From NCBI GenBank assembly GCA_003665825.1, contig QPFY01000017.1, positions 682,001-746,000 on the forward strand: a stretch of 64,000 nt of DNA, in the 5' to 3' direction. Source of the stretch: Microbotryum silenes-acaulis. Its lineage: Eukaryota; Basidiomycota; Microbotryomycetes; Microbotryales; Microbotryaceae. The notes under the pieces were generated by a model. The model was not told the origin of the DNA. It was given only the letters and a program-made list of their open reading frames with translations, and made no database searches. A program made the translations under genes and the position numbers. Shown in pieces: positions 44,893 to 56,158 of this stretch. How positions within the stretch are numbered: position 1 is the first letter of the stretch; every line of letters starts with the position of its first letter.

Positions 44893-46903
44893 TCAGTATT
44901 CTGCAATCTCATCTACCCGTGAAACATTTAGTGCGAAACCAGGACAAATCCAAGCCCCACAAGAGCATTCTGTGAAGTCCGAACGAACGAGAACGGATCA
45001 ACATAGGTTTTGAACCGAGTTGATTATGTCAACTGTGCCGCGATAACTTACGCGCGCCTGCCCAGTCGAAGCTGCCGAGTTTGGCCCCACATTTTGCGTT
45101 CGGACACACAATCTTACCCCCAAGCGCACCAGATTCCAACATGGGCGACATCCAAGACAACGGCTCGGTAAAGTAGCTCGAGCAAAGGTGAGAGGGCAAA
45201 ATCGGGGGATCGAAGATTTCTCGAGCTTTGACCTCAGCCTCCGATGCTTTCGCAGCGTCCGAAGCCGAAGCGGAGTGTGATGACTCTGGTGCTTCACCCG
45301 ACTCCGGCATTGGAGTCAACGACGTCGTCGATCCGTCTACCGTAGATTCGGGAGCTGATGGTGGCCGCGGTCGAGACACTGTTGGTCGCTGTACCACAGC
45401 GCGAGCCCCAAGACCTGGCAAAGGGCGCGAAATCCTTAAGCCGGCCAAAGCAGTCGCCGGCGATTTCTCAGTCTTGTCAACCGATGTCCCGATGCTTGTG
45501 TCAGTCTCCACATTTGGAATTGCTCGCTCGCGTTCCTCCTTGTCCATCTCGTCGCGCCGCCGGGCCTCCATCTCCATCCTGTGCGCCGCCATATCGCGCC
45601 GATGCGGGGCAAAGGCCTGTTGGCCTTTCCCTGGCTCGTGCGCCAAGACGTGCTCGCGGGCTGCAAGCTCTCGCCTGATTGACCAGGCCAATGACAAACC
45701 CATCCGAATCAGCACTCGACCGTGAATGACGAAGGCTATAAGGAAAGCGGAAGGCACAAACCTGCACATCTTGCATCGTATCCTGCGCCCGCTTATCACT
45801 ACCTCCTGCTTGTTGCCAATTTTCTCGATCGATGGAATTTTACCTATCTCGGCAGACTGTCGTTCTGTCTCGCGTTCCACTTTCCGAGGAGTAAGTCGCT
45901 TGCGAGCTACGGGAGCGTGCGTTGGAGTCGTGGTGGCACCCAACCGATCCGAGAGACTAGTCGAGGTACTGCTTTCGATGGGAGGAGAGGCCCCCACAAA
46001 TTTGTATGCGTCCGAGGCCGAGGGGTCGGCTGTCGTCGGCATCGGCGTCATGGTCAACGGAGTGCCCGGTGCGCTACCCTTGGGCGAAGGAATAGGCGAG
46101 GGCGTCGGTGAGGGGTAGTATGCTAGAACGATGGAAGGGGAGACACCGCCTGACGTCGAGTGGTGATATAGCGGCGTTAGCGGTGAAGATTCACTTTCGC
46201 CTCTTGAGACCCATTCACTGACCCATGATTTCATTTTGCGCAAAGCTCATGAGAAATCTTCGTTCCTCGGCGTACTAATGAAGGAGGAGGGCAACAGAAG
46301 AGCCTGTCAGTCGGTCGATTAGCGTGTAAAGCACAGCTCACTCTCACCTTGACGGGGTTCCACTCGCAGTCGCACCTTTCGAACAGCTCAAGTTGCAACA
46401 TGAAGAAGTCGCTCGGCTCAATCTGTGCCCTTGCCTTTCGCACCCGAGCCAGTGCTTGTTCGACCGTGAGATCCATCTCTTTCATCAGATACGCCGCAAC
46501 GAGAGCCGATGATCTCGATACACCGGCTTGGCAGTGGACCAAGACAGCATGAGACTTGAGCCGAGCTGACGCGATAGCCCTGCTGACAGGCACAAAGTGC
46601 TCGATGATGTTGGCTGAGGCAGTGTCGTCGATTGGGACACGGTGCAGGGTGGTCCCAGGTAGTGGGTTATAGGGTTGTCTCACTGTAGATGGAGGTCCAC
46701 GATGTCAATCGAGCGTCAGTCTTGCTAGGCGGCGGGAGTTTGGGACCGGGAAAGAGCGAAGTGGGGGCTCGCGGAGCTGGAGACGAACTGGCTGCAACGA
46801 CGAGCTTGATCTTGTGCTTCTCCAGCAAGTTGGCATCTTGGGAAGCAAAGTAGTCGCCTATCCAGAGGTTCGACATGACCTGGTGCATGTGTGCGTCCGC
46901 CAT
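44893..46903 (-). CDS. YVH1: dual-specificity phosphatase Yvh1/DUSP12
   Basis: Minus exons 46903-46789, 46682-46348, 46274-46223, 46149-45762, 45674-45052 and 44969-44893 encode 529 residues. The phosphatase domain has NLWIGDYFASQDANLLEKH and the active site VLVHCQAGVSRSS (nucleophile about Cys89), then RFLMSFAQNEIM and SIVLAYYPSP. The C-terminal zinc-binding domain has RRIRCKMCRRELA, CSSYFTEPLSWM, KIVCPNAKCGAKLGSFDWAG and QCSCGAWICPGFAL. Yvh1 releases Mrt4 from pre-60S ribosomes, a role that needs the zinc domain. Here that domain is split by a long charged and Ser-rich insert. The final exon (25 codons) was recovered from the CSCG motif. Confidence 0.93.
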
Positions 46904-47300
46904 CTTGTGGTGACGAGGAGGCGACGCAACTGCGAGCTACGAGGACGAGGACGAGGGCGAGGCGAGAAGACGACCTGCGCTTACTGACGTCGACGTCGCA
47001 AGTCGATGACCAAATGTGCAGGATCGTCTAGGATCGTGCGTTTGGCTCCCGCACCCGCGACCGGTAAGAAATTTCACATGTAACCAAGACGGCCATCGCG
47101 TATCACCTATTGATTATTACAACACGAAACTGAGAAGACTTATAGTTACACACATACATTGGCTCGGCCAGTGCAAGGGAAAGGAAAAAGTATTCTGCGA
47201 GCGTGAATATTCGAACCGGCCAAGTCGATCGGGCCAGGACAGAACAAGAGGTCGAGGCCAGTGCGCGACGATCTCTCTCCTATCTTGCTTTAAGTGATAT
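46904..47300. other. intergenic, no gene seen
   Basis: Upstream of YVH1 and downstream of the FTS-like gene, both on the minus strand. Confidence 0.45.
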
Positions 47301-48117
47301 TCAACTGCTGATCTTGGCCTTCGCGTCGTCCTCAAGTCTCCGAGTGAGAATTTCTTCCTCGCCTTCCTCGAGCGGTCGAAACGAGATGGACCGAAGGGGG
47401 TCAAACCGGATCGAATTTGCGTAGGACGAGCTTGGTGTGTATAAAGATTCGGGCGTGATGGACAACGCCGATGTCTGTGACGCTAGCTTGGCGAATAGAG
47501 CCGTCTGATCATGGTATCTGCGACCAGAAGCGAGAGCATCCATAATCAGAGTCTGCGGTCAGGGGCTGAATCGGGCACGTGGAGGGGCAAATCAGTGATC
47601 GACATCGGAGAGAGCCGACACCCACATTTTCCAGGCTTCGGGATTTCCGCAGTTCTCTTGTTGCACCGCATCGAGACCTTCCCTCTTGAACGCATTCTTG
47701 ACGTGGTGCAGCACGTGAAAGAGGTAGTCGCGCCCGGGAGTCCAAGGGCTGAATCGATCGCCGAGGTGGAATCGGCCTGTGGCTGGATCGACTAGAGGGT
47801 GGAACACGTTGGTGCTAAATGTGATCGTAGGAGGGAGGCGGGACGGGTACGTGGGTGCCATGGTCATGGAGAATCTGAGGACCGAGTCGCGGAAGTAGCC
47901 CCGATGAATGAACAAGACACACTGCCATGCTGCCGGACAGGCTCCATGGGCTATTTTAGTTTCAGGCAGCGCTTCGACGGGCAATAAGAGTCCTGCACGT
48001 ACTGAAGACATCGTCGCTGGTTGGCAGCACGTACATGCCGAGAGGACACGTGGAGGAAGCTCCGAGCGCTGCGAACTCGAGCATGACCGCTTGACGCGCC
48101 GCGATGGATGCAGTCAT
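47301..48117 (-). CDS. FTS/AKTIP-like ubiquitin E2 variant
   Basis: Minus exons 48117-48003, 47929-47626 and 47517-47301 give 211 residues. The E2 fold is visible: LEFAALGASSTCPLGMYVLP, VLFIHRGYFRDSVLRFSMTM, PTYPSRLPPTITFSTNVFHP. The active-site cysteine is absent where an active E2 would have it, as in UEV proteins. The motif VFHPLVDPATGRFHL and the WTPGRDYLFHVLHHVKNAF helix resemble AKTIP/FTS, the E2 variant of the FTS-Hook-FHIP dynein adaptor complex. The C-terminus ends in a charged helix. Confidence 0.8.
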
Positions 48118-48571
48118 GGCACTATGGATGCTGGGCGTAGAAATGGGCGTCGATCAGACACTGAGACGATGCAGATTGAAAGGGGCGACGCGTTGAATAG
48201 AGGGTGCGGCGCAAAGGTATGCGTCAAGAGCTGAGCGAGGTCGAGCGTCAGGAGGTGGAGCGCTCTTGGGTCACGTGAGCATGAGCCCAGATGAGCCCCA
48301 TCGCTGCGATCGGCGCCGACTTGCGCTGCAAATTTGCTCTTTCGGTATATGGTTCGTGCCCATTGGTATGCTAGAGCATCCAGATTATACCTCGCGGTCA
48401 AGTTGTGACACTAACTCAAAGTGCGGCCATCGCTCCTCGCCCACTTGAGGCATGCGTGCAGAAACGGCTTCTTGCTTGCTAGCGGAACAGAACCAAAGGG
48501 TAAAACTTTCGTCTTGAGTGTTATGCAATATAACTTCAAGGATTCACCATCATATACAGTCCTTCTACCTT
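48118..48571. other. intergenic, no gene seen
   Basis: Between the start of the FTS-like gene and the stop of mS41. Confidence 0.45.
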
Positions 48572-49217
48572 CTACCGCACCCTCTTGCCGTTCTGCACCT
48601 TTGGACCCCAGCCTCGAATCTTGCGCTTGGGTTTTGTCGGCACCGCTATCTCGGCGACGTCGAATCCGGCACTGTGTAACATAATTGAAGAGATTTAGGT
48701 TCACATGGACAGGCGTAGGGCGCGGTATCGGTCCTCGTTGACATGCGAAGAGGAAAGGAAGAATTGGGGGATGCGTACCGGTACTTCTCGAGTACCCACA
48801 GCAGATACCGTCGCTCCTTGACGGCTAGACCTAGTTCGGACAGAGAATGAGACGTCGAAGCGAACAGGGCTTCCCACGTCGGGAACTTGTCGGTGTGCTG
48901 CTTGAGATTCCGAGAGGCCGACTCGAGGACGGCAGCGGGTGTGGTATAGGGAGCTGGTGTCAACCGGCGGGCAAGTACATGCAGCCAGTCAGATGTGGGG
49001 CATTTGGGAGCTATGTCGTACGTGCTGATACGGAGAATGACTCACTTCTTGTGGAAGGGATGCGGCGTGGTGCGAGCGCCGGGGCGTGCAAGCTGCGAAG
49101 CTGAGAGGACGAGCTCGCGAGCGGTGTGGTGTGCCAGGATGATGCACTGGCTACAGTCGAGCGACCAGGTCTTATCAGGCGCAAGCTTGTTCGGAGGGCT
49201 GGCGTGAGTGAAGCCAT
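48572..49217 (-). CDS. mitochondrial small ribosomal subunit protein mS41 (Fyv4)
   Basis: Minus exons 49217-49046, 48953-48779 and 48671-48572 encode 148 residues. Residues 1-57 are a Ser/Arg-rich mitochondrial presequence (MASLTPALRTSLRLIRPG). The IGR/SAM-like mS41 domain follows: WEALFASTSHSLSELGLAVK then ERRYLLWVLEKYR. The C-terminus (KPKRKIRGWGPKVQNGKRVR) is the family's conserved basic tail. It divides its promoter with the divergent PRE8 gene (260-bp gap). Confidence 0.9.
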
Positions 49218-49477
49218 GTATGAGGTGGGGTACTGTGGAGGTGGAAGAAGTGCGAGCGCTGTGCGGGCTGAGGGTTGTGTGTGGACTTGTGGACTTCTAA
49301 TGGACTTTCACTTACACTGAATCGATTAGAGTTGGCTCAAAATCCTAATCATCGGATTTGGCGGTCCAAAGCCAGTCGCACTCTGTCTCGCACTCCCTGC
49401 GCCTCTCCCCACATCCTGAACTGACCGCCGGCGTAGACTTTCGAGCGCTCACCCCTACGGCACGACATCGTCTTATC

Positions 49478-51014
49478 ATGGCCAACCCAGGAGCATCTTC
49501 ATATGCAAGTGTTTCGGACTATTGCTGCAAGTGGGCTCCTCTGACGATAACGCTGACCTTATCTTCGCGCAGTCGTTCTCGCTGACTACGTTCTCCCCCT
49601 CGGGCAAGCTCATTCAAATCGAACATGCACTCGCTGCCGTGGGGCAAGGCACTACCAGCTTAGGCATCAAAGGTGAGAGTCGAAGCTGAGGAGAAGTAGC
49701 TCGCGGGTGTCCGCCCACACAATCGAAAGGAGCTGCGTCCGCTCGACGTCACCCTCGTCGTTGTCGGCGTCGTCATCGTCTTCACCCGCCTCGACCCTCG
49801 TCCGCGATCAATGGCATGGCCGGCAGTTTTGACGACGGCCTATAATCTCGAAAGTCTCCATTAAATGATCAACGCCTTTTCAACCGTGTTGTCGCCTCTC
49901 CGGCACCCCGCACCGTGCCAGGAGCGACGCGTCACCCCTCGTCACACTCGACCTCCAGCATGGAACTTGCATTGATTCGCTTCGATCGTAGCCACAGGTT
50001 TCGTCGCGTCCGATGGTGCACTTTGCTGATACTGTTGATCTCCCTCACTTTTCGCTGTGCAGCTTCGAACGGTATCGTGTTGGCAACGTCCAAGAAGCCT
50101 CCGTCGCCCCTAGTCGATGATTCCATGTTGGAAAAGGCGAGTCCTATCGGATCATTTTGTAAAGGATGTCGATTCCTTGCAAGATCTCACCCTTACAATA
50201 ACCATCACATCTCCTACTATGTTACCTATGCCGCTCCCATCCTTCCCGCCGCCGGTTCCGTCGACGTGCCTAATGCGACTGCTACACGCCTGCTGGCCGG
50301 GCGATGTCTACAGGTGTCTCTCGTCTGCCCCAACATCGGTCTTGTCTACTCAGGGATGGGACCCGACTTCCGAGTACTCGTGGCCAAAGCGCGCAAGTCA
50401 GCGCAGTCGTACTGGAAAATCTACGGCGAGTATCCGTCGACGAGGGTCATGGTCGGCGAAATCGCGAGTGTGATGCAGGATGCGACACAATCAGGGTCAG
50501 TCCACGTCGATGGCGCCCATTGGTACGCTACAAAGGACCTGACACCCCGGATGATGCCTTACAGCGGTGTGCGACCGTACGGCGTATCTTTGCTCGTGGC
50601 CGGCTACGATAAGGCGAAAGGCCACACACTCTACCAGGTCGATCCATCGGGTGCATTCTGGGCATGGAAGGCGAGCGCGATCGGAAAAAACCAAGTCAAC
50701 GCTAAGACATTCTTAGAAAAACGGTCAGTCGCTCGATCACGCCGTCCTTCCTCGAAAATTGCTTTGCTGATATCTTCCTGCTCGTCGGTTCCCGCAGCTA
50801 CAACGATGATCTTTCCCTCGAGGACGCCATTCACACAGCCCTCTTGACGCTGAAGGAAGGATTCGAAGGTGTCATGACGGAGAAGACGATCGAGCTGGGC
50901 ATCATCTCCACTGCCGGGTTTGAGGGCGCTCAGCATGTGCTCGGAGCACACGGAACGGGTTCGACCGACAGCCCTTGCTTCAGGAAGCTGACGGGGCAGG
51001 AGGTGGCAGAGTGA
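49478..51014 (+). CDS. PRE8: 20S proteasome alpha2 subunit
   Basis: Exons 49478-49504, 49573-49672, 50063-50136, 50314-50495, 50565-50723 and 50798-51014 encode 252 residues. The alpha signature reads [20 protein letters not shown]. Then come [60 protein letters not shown] and [11 protein letters not shown]. Introns 1 and 3 start with GC (TAT|gcaagt and AAG|gcgagt), and both are needed to rebuild the family sequence. Intron 3 is 177 nt and in frame, so an unspliced message would code an extra 59 residues. It is an outer-ring subunit of the 20S core. Confidence 0.93.
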
Positions 51015-51489
51015 GTTGCGCATGTCTTCTTTGATTTTTTCCTAGAATCAAATAAGAATACTGACGGTATCTCGCTCCGTTTTGCGCGCTTATTGGTGTA
51101 CAGCTATCTTCAATTGTAGACGTGAATCGCGGTCCTGTAATTTGCAATTTTCATTTACCGCCCTTGGCAACTGGTTCCAATGTTGTTGGACGCATGGGCT
51201 CGAGCTATAGTAAATGCATGCTGTAGTCTGTGATCGGTGTGTTTGCTCCAAATGAAAAAGAAATAATACGTTCTTGGCATGCTCCCTCACCGCTGCCGAC
51301 TGACCATCTGCCGAAGCCTCGACGAAAGGCCTGGGCCATAGTCGGCCCGGGCACTGCCCCGGCGGGTCCGGCGCTCGGCGAGCTCAAGAACCGGAACGGT
51401 TCTGTGAGCCTCTCGGCTACTCACCGCATCTTTCGCTCTCCAGCTTCCCTCCACTTTAGCGAAGTCACCTCCCCACACCCACCGCTATC
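51015..51489. other. intergenic, no gene seen
   Basis: Between the PRE8 stop and the next plus-strand gene. Confidence 0.45.
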
Positions 51490-53329
51490 ATGACCGCAAC
51501 TAAGTTGGTGGAAACTCAAGGTGTCGAGTATGGTGCCATTAGGTGAGCGCTTGTGCCACCCGATGTCCTGTCGTCTATCCGGACGTCGTCTTACATTGGT
51601 GGAGCAGGGCAGTTGAGGCGCCCGTTACCAGGCTTGAGCATTGGCCTGCTGAGCAATGGGTTCACATGGCTACACGGTGTGGAAGAGACGACGAATAGAT
51701 CGATTTGGCAATCAGGTGAGGTGTGCTAAACGGCTGCTTTTGTGCACTCCTTTTCGACCGCAGGACGGAGCTCGACCAAGAAGCCGTCGAACGCTACCTG
51801 GTCGCGAACATGCCAGGATTCAAGTTAGGGAGCATCCACCAGTTCTCATTCGGACAGTCGTGAGTTTAGTACATGGGTTTTGCCACAGCTCTGGGCTCTT
51901 CCTCCAAACACACCACTCATTCGAACCGCTATACGGATCTGCATCGCGATCTGGCCGGCCCTGCCCACCCCACATGCCTCACCCCCCTTTCTGTGAATAG
52001 GAACCCGACCTACCTCATCAACTCGGCTTCAGACCCACCGCAGCAGTACGTTCTCCGCAAGAAGCCGCCTGGAAAGCTCGTATCCCAAACAGCGCATGCC
52101 ATCGAGCGAGAGTACAAGATCATCAAAGCGATCGGCGAGGATGGGACCGTGCCCGTGCCCAAGGTCTACGCGCTGTGTCTCGACGCGAGTATCCTGGGCA
52201 CACCGTTCTATGTCATGGAGTACATCAAGGTAGGTTTCACTTCCTTTGGCTAGTATGTACTGGATGTTCAACAACCTCATGCCACGATGCCTCACTCCCT
52301 GCAGGGCCGAATTTTCACCGACGTGCGAATGCCCGAGATCGAGACCAAGGAAGAACGAACCAAGTGCTGGATGAGCATCATCAAAACGCTTGCATCTTTG
52401 CATAAACTCAACCCAGACAAAATTGGTCTGGGCGATTTTGGGTCAAAGGCACCGTTCTATCCTCGCCAGATCAAGTACGCGAGTTCCTAGGCTAGCGTAG
52501 TTCGCGTACAAATGACACTGCTTTCCTGACCCCAATTTTGGCGCGTCTCTCACTTCGCAGATCTCTCAGTCGTGTCTCAAGGGCGCAGGCGCTTGTGAAA
52601 GACGATGTCACGGGAAACGAAGTGGGCGAGATTCCGGGCTTTGATTTCCTCATCGACTGGTACTCCAAAAATGCTCCTGAGGGTCGCGGACTGGAGGGCG
52701 GGGTCATTCATGGCGACTTCAAATGCGACAACATGGTCAGTTTGAAAGAACCGAAGCAAAGTGACAATAGACAAGCGGAATCTAAACCTACCTGAGCGCT
52801 TTGCAGATCTTCCACCCCACCAAACCCGAAGTTATCGGCGTTCTTGACTGGGAGCTATCGACCCTCGGACACCCGTACTCTGATCTTGCCAACTTGCTTC
52901 AGCCGTTCTACGTCCCTGAGCAGGAAGGTGCCCCCCGACCATCCGCTTTGTCGGCCCTTCGGGATATTTCCGAAGCCGATCTCCCCATCCCTTCGGCTGA
53001 ACAACTCCTCAAGGCGTATTGCAAGGAGATGGGCCAGCCGTACCCGCTTCAACGATGGACTGCCGCGGTATCTTTTGCCTTCTTCCGGGTGAGCAGAATC
53101 AGATACATCTCGTGTCTGGACACGAACTTGCGACGCTGATGCCAACCTACGCTCGACCGCGTTCCCTCAGCTCGCTGTCATTACTCAAGGAATCGCTGCG
53201 CGAGCCGCCAAAGGTCAAGCCTCGAGTGCCAAAGCGAAATCGTACTCGACAATGTTCCCGCTTGTTGGTATGCTTGCTGTTGACACCATTGAGCGTGCTG
53301 GACAGACGGGAGGCGATAGCAAGTTGTGA
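51490..53329 (+). CDS. ACAD10/11-type aminoglycoside-phosphotransferase-fold kinase
   Basis: Exons 51490-51542, 51764-51859, 52001-52229, 52305-52474, 52561-52735, 52807-53088 and 53171-53329 encode 387 residues. Kinase-like motifs: the N-lobe [12 protein letters not shown], the linker [13 protein letters not shown], the catalytic loop [20 protein letters not shown] and the metal-binding [20 protein letters not shown]. This is the APH-fold domain found at the N-terminus of ACAD10/ACAD11, where it phosphorylates 4-hydroxyacyl-CoA; in fungi it is often free-standing, as here. No acyl-CoA dehydrogenase domain follows. The exact substrate is not known. Confidence 0.9.
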
Positions 53330-53497
53330 GACGCCCACCGAGAGCTTTCAAGTGTGGGAAAGCATCTGTACCTTTCTTTGAAATGTCATTTATTTTGCAA
53401 ATTCACTTCAGCCCAGCGCTTTGGTATGTGAATGAAAAAGCTTGGTAGAGCTTGAATCTGGTTTGCACTAACTGCTACTCGTGACAGTTCATGTCTA

Positions 53498-55532
53498 TTA
53501 ATCGATCTCATCAGGCATACTAGTATCTATGGGTTGTTGCTGTCGCCCTCCTGTCGGCTCGCTTGTCCCGGTCTGATCTAGAATCTCTGTTGTCTCAAAC
53601 TGTGACACGTAGCTACTATGTCAGCTTTTTCAAGATCCAAAAGCATTTGTACCCGAAAGATGTGCAACTCACCGAAAGAATCCCGGCCTCTTGGAGCTTT
53701 TTGACAACATCTTCGGCGTCCTCCACGCTCATCTTGCCCAAGACCTTGTTCACCTTCTCGAGGCTTTTCGCCTGAAGAGCCTTTTGCAGGCCTGGCGAAA
53801 ACGAGCTGAAGTAATCCCATCGACGCTGGAGGAATTCGCGCACGAGGTCAGGATCGAGCTCATCGGCGCCCTCCCCGGTGATTTCGAGAGTCTCTGGAGG
53901 CGGGCCATCCGGCACTTCGAAGGTGATGACCGTTGATGGATCGGAGGCGACAAGTTGAATCTGTTCTTTCCCGTCAGGATTCCTAGCTCGATCTGCCTCC
54001 TTCTCGGCGGCGACGACGTGCGCTCGTTCGATGATCCGTTTGGCAGTGCCGTTGACGTCTTCAAGGAACATTTGCAAGGCCTTAGGATCGCTCGATGTCA
54101 TCCTGTGGCCACGCGGACATGATATCAGTGCACAAGCATACCGCTGTATCTGAGCAAGCCCAAGCGTACCTTTTGAAGTAGAGTGCGACTCCATCTTTCC
54201 CAAGTTTGAGGCAGTATTGGATCATTAGCGCCTTCTCAACGCACTCGCGAGCCCTCTTGTTGCCCCCCTTCATCGCCACCGAGAATGCCTCTACAAGCAA
54301 TGCATCCGTCGTCTCTTCTGCCAAAAGTGATGGATTGTCCGAAATGGCGGCGAAGCACGATGCGAAGTCAAGAGGTTTGAGCTTGGAGAAGCGCAATGCT
54401 GAGCCCGTGAGATCGGGAACATCTTCGTCGTCTGAGGAGTCACTGCCGATCGCTGCCGCTTCCTGTACGACGGACGGGGAACAAGGAGAAACGCAATAAA
54501 TATCGAGTCACGTATGGTGCAGACCAGCTCAGGAAGAAGGGTACGAACCGCTTCTGCTGCGAGGACCGAAGGGGAGTTGATGGTCTCGATCTGAGTCTCG
54601 GCCTTCTTCGCTTTCGACTTTGTGCCAGGTGCTGACGTTGATGAAGTAGCTGGGTTGGGCTGCGCTGAGGGTTTGTTGGAGATCATCTACAAGTTGAGGA
54701 GACCCTCGAAAGTCAGCGCTCGACGGGGCCATACCTTGAGGGAAGACTCCTTCGGCAAGAAGATGCGTCGAACTGACGGTCTTTGACTCGAACCCAACGT
54801 GAATGTCTTCGCTCGTGATGTGTTTTTGCTGTTCAGCGATCTCTGTCTTTCGTTCCTCGACGATCTCGGCTTGGCGTTGCACCAGTCGCTCCTGATGGCG
54901 TTCCAACTCGGCGACCAGTCGATCGTTGCGCCCCTGTTCGCCGCTGCCGTCCTTCTCCACGGCGTTGACTACCTGGGTGAGCAGGGCGAGGATCATGTGG
55001 TCCTGGCTGGGTTGCTCGCCGTCCTTGAATTGCTTGCCATCGAAATCAGGTACGGCCACGCGTAGCCGAGCAATCTCGCGTGAGATGAACGGTGCGCCTT
55101 CGTCGTTGGTCGCGGTCGAGAGCGCGCGCATGCGCTCGAGCAGAGCGATGTTCATTTCGTTCTCAAGGTCAAGATGCTGAAGCTTGAGTTTGCGTAGTTC
55201 TCGTTTTTCGTGGATATCGCGTTGTTTCCATCTGTAAAAGGTCACGAGCGAAGCCGCGAAAGATGACGGGGCAGCACGCAAGGGGGGTGAGCCTCCTCGG
55301 TCTCGAAGGTGCGCGAGCACTCTGCGGAAGCGGCAGGCAGAATCCGGAGCGGATCACGTACCTAATCATGGACTTTTTGTCGACGTTGGGGTGTACCTCA
55401 ATGTCCGAGTCATCCGAGAGCTGGTTGCGAGGTTGAGCGACAGCGGTCGGTGAGCTGCGGCACGGCGGCAAGACGAGCAACGGGAGAACTGACCTCGAGA
55501 GCGTCCCATTTGTTGTAGTTGAGACGCGACAT
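53498..55532 (-). CDS. CDC37: Hsp90 co-chaperone Cdc37
   Basis: Minus exons 55532-55494, 55420-55362, 55231-54778, 54686-54549, 54462-54170, 54102-53673 and 53599-53498 encode 504 residues. The invariant N-terminus is MSRLNYNKWDALELSDDSDI followed by EVHPNVDKKS, including the conserved casein kinase 2 serine (SDDSD). A coiled coil carries RWKQRDIHEKRELRKLKLQH. The Hsp90-binding middle domain has KALMIQYCLKLGKDGVALYF and the C-terminal domain RRWDYFSSFSPGLQKALQAK. Cdc37 delivers kinases to Hsp90. The donor at 54777 was chosen over one at 54734 because only it leads into KKAETQIETINSPSV. Confidence 0.93.
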
Positions 55533-56158
55533 GGCCAGATCGAGGCTCGAGAGAGGTGGGAAATGAGAAAGGGTAGCTGGTTGAGGCGTGTAGTGTAGGA
55601 GCCTATTCTACGTTCTCCGGCTGAGTGAGTGCAAGAAAGTGGGAGACGACTCACGGTTGGTGGGGAAGGGGAAGGGAAGCCGATCGAAAGCAGTCGAAAT
55701 CTGACGGCGCTTCCTTTTATTTTTTATTTTTTATTTTACAGATTTCAATAACAGTATAATTATATTAATACCTAGAAACCTTTGGAAGCATTGGGCTCTC
55801 TGTCGAAAGCCGCGACTAAGCCGCGTACTAAGCAGGACTAAGCCGCGTACTATAGCCGCGTCAAAGCCCGTCGAAACTGGCTCGCCGGCGGCTTTCACCA
55901 TCTCGACTTCTTCTGCCTCATACTGACTGCACCCGTTACACCCCGTCAATGAATCGAGTCACGCCCTGAACCTTTCGAAACAGTACACTACGCTTCCGCC
56001 TTCGCCCGCGCCGCGCCCGGTGCCAAGTTGCTACGACTCGACACGTCGCGACGCGTTCGCACGACTCGTCCAGCTTCGCGACCGGTGATCGGTTCTCACT
56101 GAACGGTGCGGCAACCCTTGGTTCGGACGCACTACCGGTGGCGTAGCCTGTGGTGCTC
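55533..56158. promoter_or_regulatory. divergent promoter region of CDC37 and LIM gene
   Basis: It has a strongly AT-rich stretch at 55710-55770 (repeated ttttatt), unlike the GC-rich surroundings. Repeated taagccgcgtact units lie at 55815-55862. No gene seen. Confidence 0.45.

Noticed and set aside
49915..50847. A continuous 310-residue version of PRE8 without introns 3 and 4
   Set aside because: It inserts two stretches absent from every remembered alpha2 subunit, exactly between splice-like ends.
54735..55320. Cdc37 exon read through 54777 to a stop near 54529
   Set aside because: The residues after SKT lose Cdc37 character; the donor at 54777 and acceptor at 54687 lead to the family's KKAETQIETIN linker.
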